NCBI GenBank assembly: GCA_041651995.1
Contig: JBAZID010000001.1
Span: 248,001-312,000 of the forward strand
Source of the DNA: Sulfuricella sp.
Lineage (GTDB): Bacteria > Pseudomonadota > Gammaproteobacteria > Burkholderiales > Sulfuricellaceae
Length of the DNA: 64,000 nt
Reading direction: 5' to 3'
This document shows, in pieces, positions 9,120 through 17,385 of this stretch (positions are counted from its first letter, which is position 1; each line of letters begins with the position of its first letter). Under the pieces are notes generated by a model that searched no databases, was not told where the DNA came from, and saw only the letters and a program-made list of their open reading frames with translations. The position numbers were made by a program, and so were the translations under genes.

Positions 9120-9278
9120 CAATAAACACCCTAATCTTGAACCAGCGTCCTGCCGGCAAGCCGCCAAAAAAGGAGCAATTGTACTGGATAAAATCTAAAA
9201 ATGGGCCCATTAACAATCAGACGCTCACAAAATTTGGTGTTTTGGAACGGGCCCCAGGAGTGGCAGGGTTCAGTCTAT

Positions 9279-9827
9279 TCAAGCAGGCTTTTCCAGCTCT
9301 TTGAGTATCGACATCACCAGCCCCTTGCCTTGAGCCTCCATGCCCCGAGTCAGCAAATCCGCATCGCGCTCTCCATTCACCAGGCGGCGCATGATTGCTG
9401 CCAGGCGCGCCATATCTCCACCGGCGCCACTCATCTGCTCAGCCATGCTGGCAAGCAATTGCAAAGCCTGCGCATCCCCGCTGGCCGAAGCCTTGATTAT
9501 TGCCGCCAGCCCCGGAGCGGCTGCGCCAGAATCCGCCCTGGCCTGTGGGTCCGGGAGCGTGGCCGGGTTTTTGATGCCCTCCAGAATCGCCCCGGCAATG
9601 ATGAGATCCTCTTCATCCAGGCCATTCAGCAAGCTCGTGTCCCGCTTGCCGTCAAGTATCTGGCGTATTGCCTTCATGAGCGCGACCCAGCCATTTTCCT
9701 CCGACACCTTGATGAGCGGCGCCAGCGTGGGGATCAAATCACGCTGGTGGCACGCCATCACCACGCGATGAATCAGAGCCGCATGGATTTGCAGGATTTG
9801 CTGGGATTTTTCCGGTAAAACTGACAT
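9279..9827 (-). CDS. Hypothetical protein downstream of hslR
   Basis: A 182-residue soluble, mainly alpha-helical protein with no recognised motif. The N-terminal half (around 20-85) reads as helices with LAPLIKVSEENGW, and the C-terminal half is rich in Ala, Leu and Met. It starts one base after the hslR stop, with a Shine-Dalgarno-like AAGG about 10 bases before ATG 9827 inside hslR, so it is cotranscribed with hslO-hslR. A link to protein quality control would be inference from position only. Confidence 0.7.
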   Translation of the reverse strand: MSVLPEKSQQILQIHAALIHRVVMACHQRDLIPTLAPLIKVSEENGWVALMKAIRQILDGKRDTSLLNGLDEEDLIIAGAILEGIKNPATLPDPQARADSGAAAPGLAAIIKASASGDAQALQLLASMAEQMSGAGGDMARLAAIMRRLVNGERDADLLTRGMEAQGKGLVMSILKELEKPA

Positions 9828-9828
9828 T

Positions 9829-10221
9829 TCAATGACCTTCGGTAAAGCGGATGATATGGCGGCGATCCCGCTTGGTAGGACGGCCCTTGTGTTCGAAAAC
9901 GGGCTCGACTCTTAATTGTTCCTTGAGGACAGCGCGCGCCGCAATGCTTTCAGGGGTTTCCTCGTACAGCAGCGCCGCTTCGCTGGCCGGGCCACGGCGC
10001 TCCGACAGGGCGCGCACCTTGACCGTGATTTCATAAGGGCCCTGGCGAATACTCAATTCATCGCCGGCATGCACGGCTCGCGCTGGCTTGATGCGCTCGC
10101 CATTGCAATGCACCTTGCCGCCATCCACCGCCTGCGAGGCCAGCGAGCGCGTCTTGAAAAAACGTGCGGCCCACAGCCATTTATCGATGCGGACCTTGGC
10201 TTCTGCCGGGGCATGGGACAT
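9829..10221 (-). CDS. hslR: Heat shock protein 15, S4-domain RNA-binding protein
   Basis: Hsp15 binds stalled 50S subunits that still carry peptidyl-tRNA and helps recycle them. The 130-residue protein begins with the S4 RNA-binding domain (RIDKWLWAARFFKTRSLA, then GGKVHCNGERIKPARAV) and ends with a basic tail including GRPTKRDRR. ATG 10221 is preferred over the TTG one codon upstream. Pairing with hslO, 20 bases upstream, is the normal arrangement. Confidence 0.9.
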   Translation of the reverse strand: MSHAPAEAKVRIDKWLWAARFFKTRSLASQAVDGGKVHCNGERIKPARAVHAGDELSIRQGPYEITVKVRALSERRGPASEAALLYEETPESIAARAVLKEQLRVEPVFEHKGRPTKRDRRHIIRFTEGH

Positions 10222-10241
10222 CAATGCAGGTTCTGCGACGC

Positions 10242-11126
10242 CTAGGCGGGCGCATCCATGGCAAACGCCTGCTCGGCATCCACCTTGTCAAAGACGTAAT
10301 GCTTGTTGCAGAACTCGCAATCCACCTCGATCGCATCCTGCTCCTGCAACATCGCCCGCACTTCCTCATGCCCGAGCATGCGCAGCATTCCAGCCACGCG
10401 CTCGCGGGAGCAGGGACAATGGAAACTCACCTCCTGGGGATCGAACACACGCACATCTTCTTCGTGATAGAGGCGATGTATAATCTGCTGTGCCGGCAGA
10501 CCCAGCAATTCCTTGCGCGTCATCGTAGAGGCAAAATGCACCGCTCGCTGCCATGAATCCGGATCGCCTTCGTTTTTTTCCGGCATCTTCTGCAACAGCA
10601 TGCCGGCCGCACACTGCTCATCCGCACCCAGCCAGAGACGAGTATCCAGTTGTTCGGAACGGCTCATGTAATCTTCCAGCGCATCCGCCACCGACTGCCC
10701 CACCAGGTCGACAACGCCCTGATAGGTCTTGCGCCCGTCGCGCGGGTCAATGGTCATGACAAAGCGCCCCTGGCCCAGCAATTCCGCCAGCGAGCCGCCA
10801 GCGACCTCGCCCTCCCAGTGTGCCATCGCGCGCATGGTCAGATCGCTCATGCACTCGACCACCAGCAACTTGACCGGCCCGTCGCCCTGCATCTGCAAAA
10901 TTATGGAGCCGGAAAACTTGAGTGACGCCGCCAGCAGGGCTGCGGCAGCCATCAACTCACCCAGCATCCCGCGCAACACGGGCGGGTATTCGCGACGCTC
11001 CAGCACCGCCTGCCAAGCCGTATCCAGATGGACAATTTCGCCACGCACGGCGGCGTGTTCAAACATGAATCGTTGCAGACTATCCCGGTTTTCCAAGGCA
11101 ATTTCCAAGGCTGAAATAAGCGCCAT
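10242..11126 (-). CDS. hslO: Redox-activated chaperone Hsp33
   Basis: Hsp33 is a cytoplasmic holdase switched on by oxidation. The 294-residue protein has the N-terminal substrate-binding domain and the C-terminal zinc switch with four cysteines: CPC (in FHCPCSRERV) and CEFC (in VDCEFCNKHY). All four are present, so redox control should be intact. It is the first gene of a three-gene minus-strand unit with hslR and an unknown gene. Confidence 0.94.
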   Translation of the reverse strand: MALISALEIALENRDSLQRFMFEHAAVRGEIVHLDTAWQAVLERREYPPVLRGMLGELMAAAALLAASLKFSGSIILQMQGDGPVKLLVVECMSDLTMRAMAHWEGEVAGGSLAELLGQGRFVMTIDPRDGRKTYQGVVDLVGQSVADALEDYMSRSEQLDTRLWLGADEQCAAGMLLQKMPEKNEGDPDSWQRAVHFASTMTRKELLGLPAQQIIHRLYHEEDVRVFDPQEVSFHCPCSRERVAGMLRMLGHEEVRAMLQEQDAIEVDCEFCNKHYVFDKVDAEQAFAMDAPA

Positions 11127-11140
11127 ATTCTACATCCTGA

Positions 11141-11168
11141 TTGACAAAGGGGATAAATAAAGTAAAAT
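11141..11168 (+). promoter_or_regulatory. Sigma-70 promoter of tRNA-Lys
   Basis: A perfect -35 TTGACA (11141-11146) is followed after 16 bases by TAAAAT (11163-11168). Initiation would fall near 11175, a few bases before the mature tRNA. A GC-rich stretch (GCGCGC) just after the -10 box resembles the discriminator of stringently controlled stable-RNA promoters. Confidence 0.8.
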
Positions 11169-11181
11169 GCGCGCTTCGTTT

Positions 11182-11257
11182 GGGACGTTAGCTCAGTCGG
11201 TAGAGCAGCGGACTTTTAATCCGTTGGTCGGCGGTTCGAATCTGCCACGTCCTACCA
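11182..11257 (+). tRNA. tRNA-Lys (anticodon UUU)
   Basis: The 76-base sequence folds as a standard cloverleaf. The acceptor arms are GGGACGT and ACGTCCT (first pair G-U), the anticodon loop is CTTTTAA giving UUU, the T-loop is TTCGAAT, and the CCA end is encoded at 11255-11257. The D-arm AGCTCAGTCGGTAGAGC is canonical. Confidence 0.96.
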
Positions 11258-11264
11258 GATGAAA

Positions 11265-11296
11265 AAAAGGGGTTACAGGAAACTGTAACCCCTTTT
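11265..11296 (+). terminator. Rho-independent terminator of tRNA-Lys
   Basis: AAAAGGGGTTACAG pairs perfectly with CTGTAACCCCTTTT around a GAAA tetraloop, giving a 14-bp stem with the T-run as the 3' arm. It lies 7 bases after the tRNA. Confidence 0.9.
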
Positions 11297-11372
11297 CATT
11301 TCCGCGCCATTCCAGAGAATGCAGCAAGCCGGGCGCGCACTTCTCCATTAATAATCAGCACTGGCAAACAAC

Positions 11373-11780
11373 ATGAAAAACAGCATCGATGCCCATGTCG
11401 AATTTTCTTTCCAGGGAGAGTCATATGCTCCATTTGCGACAATAGCCCTGGACGAATTACTCGAACATCACGGGTCCATTCCGCCGCTGCATGCGATCCT
11501 GGCTGAAAAACATGGCATCGACACCTACTCCTATCTCTACGAAGTCATGGAGCAGGCGGAGATTGTTTTCGATAACGCCCAGGGGCTGGCTGCCGGGTTC
11601 CTGAGCAGCGGGGTGTTTGATGCCGAGGCATTTGCCGCTCACTGGCGGGAAAACCGGATCCTGGTCCGTTTGCAGGCAATTGCCGCAAGTGAATTGGGCA
11701 TTGACCATCTTGAACAGCATCAGGCGCTCAAAAACGCGTTATTCCGGGCCTACCACGCTGGCAAGGGTTGCGTGGATTAG
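11373..11780 (+). CDS. Hypothetical protein, 135 aa
   Basis: A soluble 135-residue protein from ATG 11373 to TAG. It starts with beta-like sequence (DAHVEFSFQGESYAPFATIALDELLE) and continues as helices with several His and acidic residues. I do not recognise the family. It lies upstream of the globin-coupled cyclase on the same strand, 106 bases away, but with separate leaders a shared function cannot be claimed. Confidence 0.7.
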   Translation: MKNSIDAHVEFSFQGESYAPFATIALDELLEHHGSIPPLHAILAEKHGIDTYSYLYEVMEQAEIVFDNAQGLAAGFLSSGVFDAEAFAAHWRENRILVRLQAIAASELGIDHLEQHQALKNALFRAYHAGKGCVD

Positions 11781-11886
11781 CTTAAGCACCCCCCTCAGCA
11801 TCTCACTACTGATAAATCTGCTCTTGCTAACTCATAAATAAAATTGATGCTGCTATAATGGCGCGGCAATTTTGGAGTGATACCGC

Positions 11887-13452
11887 ATGCAAATTGATGA
11901 CCCGGCACTATATGAACTCGCCATCGAAATGGGCATTACCGATGAAGAAGTCAAGGCGCGCAAGGCTTTCCTGGAGTTCGACGACACCGACATCGCGCGC
12001 CTCAGGATATTGCACGAGGAACTGAAGGATGCGCGCGCGGAGGTGGTCGATGCCTTTTACGACCACCTCCTTTCCTTCGGCGAGACCCGCGCACTGCTCG
12101 GCGATGACAGCTATGTCGAGCGCCTCAAGCAAACCCAGAGCCAGTATCTCGACGGCCTGACCGCGGGTGAATACGGCGGCAGCTATGCCCGCGACCGCCT
12201 GCGCATCGGCATCGCGCATCAGCGCATCGGACTGGGGCCCAAATGGTATCTTGGCGCCTACCACAAATATCTTTCCATGCTTTTTCCCCATCTGTGGAAG
12301 GCGGGCGGCCTTGCCGATCACGCCACCCTGGAGAACATGCGCGCCCTGCTCAAGGTGGTCTTCTTCGACATGGGCATCGCCATCGATACCTATATCCACG
12401 ACCGGCAAAAGAACATCAGCTTCAAGATGTCGCAACTGGCTGCGCTCAACCAGGTGGCCGCCGCACTCACCTCTTCGCTCAGCCTGCGCGAAGTCCTCGA
12501 CGAAGTGATGCGCTGCGCCATCGCCTTCACCCATTCGCGCGCTTCCTGCATCGCCTTTTACGACCAGGCCGAAGGCCTGTTCAAGGACTGGGTGACCCAG
12601 GGGCTGTCCGAGCGCTTCGTCAGCCGCATGGCTTTCCGGCGCGGCGGCCTGGCAGATCAGGCATTCACCTCCGGCGCCCATGTGCTCAGCAACGACCAGC
12701 CCGGCACCCGCTACCCGCTCAGCGATCTGGCGCGGGAAGAGGGGATCCGTTCCTTCGCCTGCCTGCCGCTGACCTTCCACGACCAGCACTTGGGCGTGCT
12801 GTATGTGTATCGCGATGACCGCGACGATTTCCGCAATGACGAGATCGAACTGCTCACCACTTTCGCCAACCTGGCGGCGGGCGCGGTCAACAACGCCCGC
12901 CTGCACGCCAGGATGACAGACCTGGCCAGCATGGACGGCCTGACCGGGCTCAGCAACCGGCGCACCTTCGACGAGCGCCTGAGCATCGAGACCGCGCGCA
13001 GCACGCGCTACCAGAACCGCTACTCCATGCTGATGCTGGACGTGGACCACTTCAAGCGGGTCAACGACGCCTACGGCCACCCGGCCGGAGACGCGGTGCT
13101 GCGCTTTCTGGCCGGCCTGTTGCGTTGCCAGGTACGGACCACCGTGGACATGGTGGCGCGCTTCGGCGGCGAGGAGTTCGCCATCCTGCTGCCCGAAACC
13201 GACAAGGCCGGCGCCTACTGTGTTGCAGAGAGGATCCGGCGTGCCATGGAACAATCCAGAATCCCGCTCCCCAACGGCGAGAGCATCGGCGTGACGGTGA
13301 GCATCGGCGTCTGCGGGCATCCCGACAGCGGCTATTCCGCCGGAGAGATTGTTGCGAATGCGGACAAGGTGCTCTATCGCGCCAAGCAGGAAGGACGCAA
13401 CTGCACCCGGGTATTCGGGGATTTGCCCGAACCCGTCGCCTGCCCGGCTTGA
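11887..13452 (+). CDS. Globin-coupled sensor diguanylate cyclase (globin-GAF-GGDEF)
   Basis: This predicted oxygen or gas sensor makes cyclic-di-GMP from two GTP. Residues 1-160 form a globin-coupled sensor domain: the likely proximal heme ligand is His111 in GIAHQRIGLGPKWY, and Tyr58 is a distal-pocket candidate. Residues about 185-335 are a GAF domain, followed by a GGDEF domain with the intact active site GGEEF at 427-431. The allosteric inhibitory site RxxD has Thr in place of Arg (TTVD before MVARFGG), so classical product inhibition is probably absent. A good Shine-Dalgarno (GGAG, 11874-11877) precedes ATG 11887. It is cytoplasmic, as no membrane segment is seen. Confidence 0.9.
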   Translation: MQIDDPALYELAIEMGITDEEVKARKAFLEFDDTDIARLRILHEELKDARAEVVDAFYDHLLSFGETRALLGDDSYVERLKQTQSQYLDGLTAGEYGGSYARDRLRIGIAHQRIGLGPKWYLGAYHKYLSMLFPHLWKAGGLADHATLENMRALLKVVFFDMGIAIDTYIHDRQKNISFKMSQLAALNQVAAALTSSLSLREVLDEVMRCAIAFTHSRASCIAFYDQAEGLFKDWVTQGLSERFVSRMAFRRGGLADQAFTSGAHVLSNDQPGTRYPLSDLAREEGIRSFACLPLTFHDQHLGVLYVYRDDRDDFRNDEIELLTTFANLAAGAVNNARLHARMTDLASMDGLTGLSNRRTFDERLSIETARSTRYQNRYSMLMLDVDHFKRVNDAYGHPAGDAVLRFLAGLLRCQVRTTVDMVARFGGEEFAILLPETDKAGAYCVAERIRRAMEQSRIPLPNGESIGVTVSIGVCGHPDSGYSAGEIVANADKVLYRAKQEGRNCTRVFGDLPEPVACPA

Positions 13453-13489
13453 TGCCGCCCAACCCCTCCCGGCCTCCAACCCCCCTCAG

Positions 13490-13551
13490 TCCCCCCTTGT
13501 CAGGGGGGAAGCCGCTTGCCTCCTCCCCTGTCCACACCCCCCTGGGGGGGG
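13490..13551. repeat. Two G/C-run hairpins
   Basis: C6-TTGTCA-G6 (about 13491-13508) and a second C-run/G-run hairpin near 13536-13551 follow the cyclase gene. The first lacks a T-tract. The composition (long C and G runs) is unlike the neighbouring genes and resembles other dispersed repeats in this window, for example 16891-16913. Confidence 0.5.
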
Positions 13552-13658
13552 TTAGGGGTTGAATGCCCTGCAGAGCGAGCCATTTCAACGCGCACGGTAA
13601 ACCATTCAAACCCGACATCGGCTAAGATGAGGAAACCAGACAAGCCGCCTACGCCACG

Positions 13659-14816
13659 ATGCTGAAAAAATTCCTGCCCTACCTGATTTCGGAATCCACG
13701 CCTCTTAGCCTGGGCGAGAAGCTACGCGCCACCTTTGCCGCCTTTGCCGCCACCCTTGTCGTGGGGCTGGTCAGCAGCCAGTTCCTGCAGGGCAGCGGCT
13801 TGCACATCATGGTCACCTCCATGGGCGCTTCGGCGGTGCTGCTGTTCGCCGCCCCCCACAGCCCGCTCACCCAGCCCTGGCCGCTGGTCGGCGGGCACCT
13901 GATCTCCGCCTTCATCGGCATCGCCTGCGCCAAACTGGTGCCGGACTTGTGGATCGCCACCGCGCTGGCGGTTTCCCTCTCCATCCTCGCCATGCATCTC
14001 ACCCACAGCCTGCATCCGCCGGGCGGCGCGATTGCCCTGATGGCCGTGCTGGGCAGCAATCACGGCCTGGCCAGCGACTTTTCCTTCGTGCTTGCGCCGG
14101 TGGGGCTCAATGCCCTGCTGATGCTGCTCATGGCGCTGATACTCAACAACCTGCTGGGGCGCCGCTACCCCGCCCGCGCCTTCCCGGCCCGGGACAAGAA
14201 ACACCAGCACGACGATCCCAGGCCGCTCGACCGCATCGGCATCGACAAGAACGACCTGCAGCAGGCCCTGCGCGACATGGACGTTTACCTCGACGTCAGC
14301 GAGGCGGACCTGAACCAGGTCTACCGCCGGGCCGACATGCACGCCTACCGGCGCAAGATGGGCGAGATCACCTGCGGTGACATCATGTCGCGCGACATCA
14401 CCTCGGTCGAATTCGGCACCGAACTGGAGGAAGCCTGGGCGCAACTGCGCTTCCACAAGATCGGCGCCATCCCGGTGCTGGACCCGGCACGGCGCGTGAT
14501 CGGCATCATCTCGCTGGTGGATTTCCTCAAGCGCGCCAACCTCAAGACCTACGAAACCTTCGAAGACAAGCTGATCAAGTTCATCCGCCGTACCCCCGGC
14601 CTGACTTCGGAAAAACCCGAAGTAGTGGGCCAGATCATGGCCACGCCCGCTTTCACGGCGGGAGAGGACATGCACATCCTGGAACTGGTGCCCCTGCTCT
14701 CCGACCACGGCCTGCACCATGTCCCCATCGTCAACGCCGAACGGCGGCTGGTGGGCATGGTCACCCAGTCCGACCTGATCGCGGCGCTGTACGCGGGCGG
14801 AACGAAGCAGGGCTGA
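13659..14816 (+). CDS. HPP-family membrane protein with two CBS domains
   Basis: The 385-residue protein has four predicted membrane helices in residues 20-170, including the family motif HSLHPPGGA. After a charged linker come two CBS domains (about 240-300 and 315-380) with typical IGIISLVDFLKR and LVGMVTQSDLI ends. HPP proteins have been linked to nitrite transport in plant plastids; CBS pairs bind adenine nucleotides. A regulated membrane channel or transporter is therefore likely, with substrate unknown. No strong Shine-Dalgarno precedes ATG 13659. Confidence 0.85.
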   Translation: MLKKFLPYLISESTPLSLGEKLRATFAAFAATLVVGLVSSQFLQGSGLHIMVTSMGASAVLLFAAPHSPLTQPWPLVGGHLISAFIGIACAKLVPDLWIATALAVSLSILAMHLTHSLHPPGGAIALMAVLGSNHGLASDFSFVLAPVGLNALLMLLMALILNNLLGRRYPARAFPARDKKHQHDDPRPLDRIGIDKNDLQQALRDMDVYLDVSEADLNQVYRRADMHAYRRKMGEITCGDIMSRDITSVEFGTELEEAWAQLRFHKIGAIPVLDPARRVIGIISLVDFLKRANLKTYETFEDKLIKFIRRTPGLTSEKPEVVGQIMATPAFTAGEDMHILELVPLLSDHGLHHVPIVNAERRLVGMVTQSDLIAALYAGGTKQG

Positions 14817-14908
14817 ACAGCTACCGCACCTGGAGGCCAGTCTCCATCAAGCAGATGAACCGCCAAGGGCGCGAAGGAACGCAAAGGAATTCAACAAATT
14901 AGGAAGAA

Positions 14909-14975
14909 AAAGGGGACGCTACCCTTTTATTCGTCATCGCTAGTTTTTTTAGCAATTAAAGGTTGCGTCCCCTTT
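14909..14975. repeat. Imperfect inverted repeat before the mazEF-like pair
   Basis: AAAGGGGACGC (14909-14919) is complementary to GCGTCCCCTTT (14965-14975), and pairing continues inward with a few mismatches through CCCTTTTAT and ATTAAAGG. The loop holds TCGCTAGTTTTTTTAGC. It resembles small non-autonomous repeats mobilised by REP-associated transposases; none of these is present in the window. Confidence 0.5.
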
Positions 14976-15032
14976 ATCCCAACGGGCGTCATCTGCAAAT
15001 TCAATGGTAGACCCTGTTGATTCGCCAAACGC

Positions 15033-15076
15033 TTGTTGCATGTAACGATAAATGCGCGTACATTGTTGCATGTAAC
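15033..15076 (+). promoter_or_regulatory. Twin palindromic operators upstream of the toxin-antitoxin pair
   Basis: The 14-base sequence TTGTTGCATGTAAC occurs at 15033-15046 and again at 15063-15076, exactly 30 bases apart, about three helical turns. Each contains the imperfect palindrome GTT-n-CATG-n-AAC. The second copy ends 6 bases before the Shine-Dalgarno GAGGAG of the antitoxin gene. Autoregulation by antitoxin or toxin-antitoxin complex binding both sites is the likely role. Confidence 0.65.
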
Positions 15077-15096
15077 ATACATCGAGGAGAGTTCAT

Positions 15097-15321
15097 ATGG
15101 CATCTACACATATTAATGCACGGGTTCAGAAGCACCGCGATGCACTACGGATGGCGGGTCTTCGCCCAGTTCAGATTTGGGTGCCGGATACGCGCCGCCC
15201 AGACTTCGCGGAGGAATGTCGCCGCCAATCACGCCTGGCCGCTCAGGCAGACATGGCCGACACGGACATGTTGCACTTCATGGATGAAGCGTTGGCGGAC
15301 GTGGACGGCTGGACGGAATGA
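15097..15321 (+). CDS. MazE-like antitoxin (DUF3018 type)
   Basis: A 74-residue protein with a basic N-terminal half (NARVQKHRDALRMAGLRPVQIWVPDTRRPDF) that resembles the DUF3018 antitoxin family, and an acidic C-terminal tail (DEALADVDGWTE) of the kind that blocks MazF. It has a strong Shine-Dalgarno and overlaps the toxin gene as ATGA, giving coupled translation with the antitoxin first. It is expected to repress its own promoter through the palindromes at 15033-15076. Confidence 0.85.
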   Translation: MASTHINARVQKHRDALRMAGLRPVQIWVPDTRRPDFAEECRRQSRLAAQADMADTDMLHFMDEALADVDGWTE

Positions 15322-15644
15322 TGCGGGGCGACTTGGTGACGATCGCCATGCAGGGCGATTTTGGCAAACCAAGACCGGCGCTGGTGATTCAGGCCGACCA
15401 GTTCGACGAACAGGCAACGGTGACTGTTTTGCTGGTTTCCAGCACTTTGGTCAATGCACCGTTGTTCCGTATTACGGTTCAGCCAAGCGTGGAAAACGGT
15501 TTGCAGAAGCCTTCGCAGGTCATGGTGGACAAGGCAATGACCATGAAACGTGACAAGCTGGGACAGGCCTTCGGACGCATTGATGCGGATACGATGGTTG
15601 AGGTTGAGCGTTGCCTGGCGGTGTTTTTGGGTATTGCCAAGTGA
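15318..15644 (+). CDS. MazF/PemK-family endoribonuclease toxin
   Basis: A 108-residue toxin predicted to cut mRNA at short sequence motifs. It begins MMRGDLVTIAMQGDFGKPRPALVIQ, the MazF/PemK opening beta-strands, and retains QPSVENGLQKPSQVMVDKAMT with the conserved Ser/Lys region and the family C-terminal helix. Full length for the family with no frameshift. Coupled to the upstream antitoxin gene. Confidence 0.88.
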   Translation: MMRGDLVTIAMQGDFGKPRPALVIQADQFDEQATVTVLLVSSTLVNAPLFRITVQPSVENGLQKPSQVMVDKAMTMKRDKLGQAFGRIDADTMVEVERCLAVFLGIAK

Positions 15645-15866
15645 GAATAACTGACCGCAATTTTAACCCGGCCAAACATCACCATTGGCGGAAATCAAGC
15701 ATCACGCGCCAGACGGAAATACGGCATTGTGGCAGGGGGCGGGAGGTGATGCGGATGGAGTGTCACTTTGCATCTTATCTAGACCTGACCCCCGATTCTC
15801 GCGGCAATGATTGATGCAGCTACGTAGTTCCCACAGTTGCCCGCAGTGATGATGTGCAGCCGGGGT

Positions 15867-16295
15867 TCACTTGAACATGAGCAGCCCCACACCAAAGACA
15901 ATCGCAGCAGTGCCTGTGGCTTGTACGCCCGTGAGTTGCTCCCCCAGAAAGAAATAGGCGAGGAGCGCAGCCACCAAGGGATAGGCTCCGGTAATGGCCA
16001 GGACGACGCCGGAGCTAAGGCCCGGGAATGACATGGCTTTTACCAGTAATATGTTCCCCACGGCGCCACTCAGGGCTGCGAGTAAAAGCCATGTCATATT
16101 TCCACTGATCTTGTCGACAGGAAAAGGGTCCGAGCGGGACACGGCAATCGAAGCGGAGATGACCGCGCCACAGAGCATGACCAGCGCAACCACCCACTCC
16201 CCCTGGATTTCTTTGATGGACAGCAGCTTGTAGGAAAATCCCCATACGCCATAAAGCAGCAGGGCCAGCAGGGTGAACACGAATCCTTGAGTCAT
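15867..16295 (-). CDS. Single EamA-domain (half-DMT) transporter
   Basis: The 142-residue protein has five predicted membrane helices and one EamA repeat, ending with the signature ALLAYFFLGEQLTGVQATGTAAIVFGV. Full DMT exporters carry two repeats (about 300 residues), so this half-size form would work as a dimer or with a partner, as in small DMT proteins. ATG 16295 is taken as start; a TTG two codons upstream is possible. Substrate unknown. Confidence 0.82.
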   Translation of the reverse strand: MTQGFVFTLLALLLYGVWGFSYKLLSIKEIQGEWVVALVMLCGAVISASIAVSRSDPFPVDKISGNMTWLLLAALSGAVGNILLVKAMSFPGLSSGVVLAITGAYPLVAALLAYFFLGEQLTGVQATGTAAIVFGVGLLMFK

Positions 16296-16680
16296 TCCCA
16301 ATCCATCTCTAATTCAAAAGCCTGCTTTATTAACACAAACACTTCGGCAGGCGCAATGAAGGTGCTTGTCGCATGTCGATGGAGCTAGCCAGGTGAGAAC
16401 CGGTCGCTCTAGCGTGGCAGGGTTTGTGGTGTCTTACGTCTGAGCTCAGCGGCGGCCCATCGGGTCCGTCCGCTGCAGCGAATTGTCATGTGTCTAAATC
16501 CACGCGAACCCGCAATTCGGTGAACGCCGCACCATCCACATTTTTATTTATACACGCACACTTGGGGTCAGTGGCATGAATCAAGGTCTGAACCCGTGAT
16601 TGCGAGTAGGTTGATTGGGTGGTGGATGGGGAAACGGGTGTTTGGTTGTTTGTTTGATTGCCGGGGGCAGCCCGGCGGCT

Positions 16681-16714
16681 GTTTACCTTTCTTGCTTCGC
16701 CAAGAAAGGTAAAC
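16681..16714. repeat. Perfect 14-bp hairpin
   Basis: GTTTACCTTTCTTG and CAAGAAAGGTAAAC are perfectly complementary around the six-base loop CTTCGC. It is followed by CAAAGAAGGCGACCCC, a sequence style known from beta-proteobacterial intergenic repeats. There is no T-tract, so it is not a standard terminator. Confidence 0.65.
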
Positions 16715-16993
16715 CAAAGAAGGCGACCCCCATCCACCGCCCCTTCGGGGTACCCTGCGCTGCTCGCCAAGCCGGGCGGCTGCGCGCTCAGACAGTGCTC
16801 GCCGACTGCCCCCGGCTAGCCTGTGCTGCTCGGCGGTGGACCGAGGGGAATCAGCATCAAACCTATCCCCACCCTGTATCAGGTCTGTACACCCTCCCCT
16901 TGAAGGGGAGGGTGCGCCCTTACCATGCACATCGCGCTGAAGATTTTTCCGGATGCCCAACGTGGAGCAGCCACCCCCTCCCCTCTGCGCCGC

Positions 16994-17116
16994 TTCGGAT
17001 TGGCAGGCGAATTGGGGGCAGTCGGCTGCGCCCTGTCCGAGTTCCGCGGCAGGGCACGTCTTGTGTGCCCTGCTAGGGCGAGTTGCGCAGCCGCCCAATT
17101 TGCCTGTCAATCCGAA
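16994..17116. repeat. Nested long inverted repeat
   Basis: The outer arms (16994-17031 and 17085-17116) pair over about 30 bases with a few mismatches: TTCGGATTGGCAGGC against GCCTGTCAATCCGAA. Inside, GCAGGGCAC (17049-17057) pairs perfectly with GTGCCCTGC (17065-17073). The whole can form one long stem with an inner hairpin. Confidence 0.6.
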
Positions 17117-17162
17117 GGAACCCGTAGGGCGGCGCAGCGGGGTGCCCTTTTCTTTCGTCTAT

Positions 17163-17186
17163 TTTCTTTTGGGCAAGCAAAAGAAA
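17163..17186. repeat. A/T hairpin of the same repeat family
   Basis: TTTCTTTTG and CAAAAGAAA pair perfectly around GGCAAG. The setting (a CCGGGCGGCCCCGG-like sequence follows) parallels the hairpin at 16681-16714, suggesting a second, diverged copy of the same element. Confidence 0.5.
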
Positions 17187-17385
17187 TGGACCCGCAGCCG
17201 GGCGGCCCCGGCATCAAACATTCGCGAAGCGCACAAAACCATGTGGCTCAGTGCCACGAATCAAGGCATGAAACCGTGGCATCGCATGTGATTTTGCAAG
17301 ACCTGACCCCGCGCATCGAAGACCTGATCCCGCGCATCGGACCCCGTTGGAATGTTAGAACCGACCCCGTGTGCTCCTTAGTATG

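Larger units (their letters stand above)
16302..17385. other. 1.1-kb gene-free stretch of nested hairpins
   Basis: No frame here looks like a real gene: the longest ones are rich in Pro, Gly, Arg and Ala and read through palindromes on both strands. The stretch holds several strong inverted repeats: a perfect 14-bp hairpin (16681-16714), a short GC-rich one (16891-16913), a large nested one (16994-17116) and an A/T one (17163-17186). Two sections share a theme, a run like TTTCTTTTG or CTTTCTTG, then GCAAG or TTCGC, then its complement, followed by a CCGGGCGGC-type sequence. This fits two or more copies of a dispersed intergenic repeat common in beta-proteobacteria. Confidence 0.55.

Noticed and set aside
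11908..13479. A 523-codon frame antisense to the globin-GGDEF gene
   Set aside because: Shadow of the real gene: no motifs, low-complexity Ala/Gly/His composition; the plus strand has heme, GAF and GGDEF motifs.
13490..13551. Standard terminator for the globin-GGDEF gene
   Set aside because: The hairpins lack a following T-tract and their C/G-run composition fits a dispersed repeat; left as a repeat.
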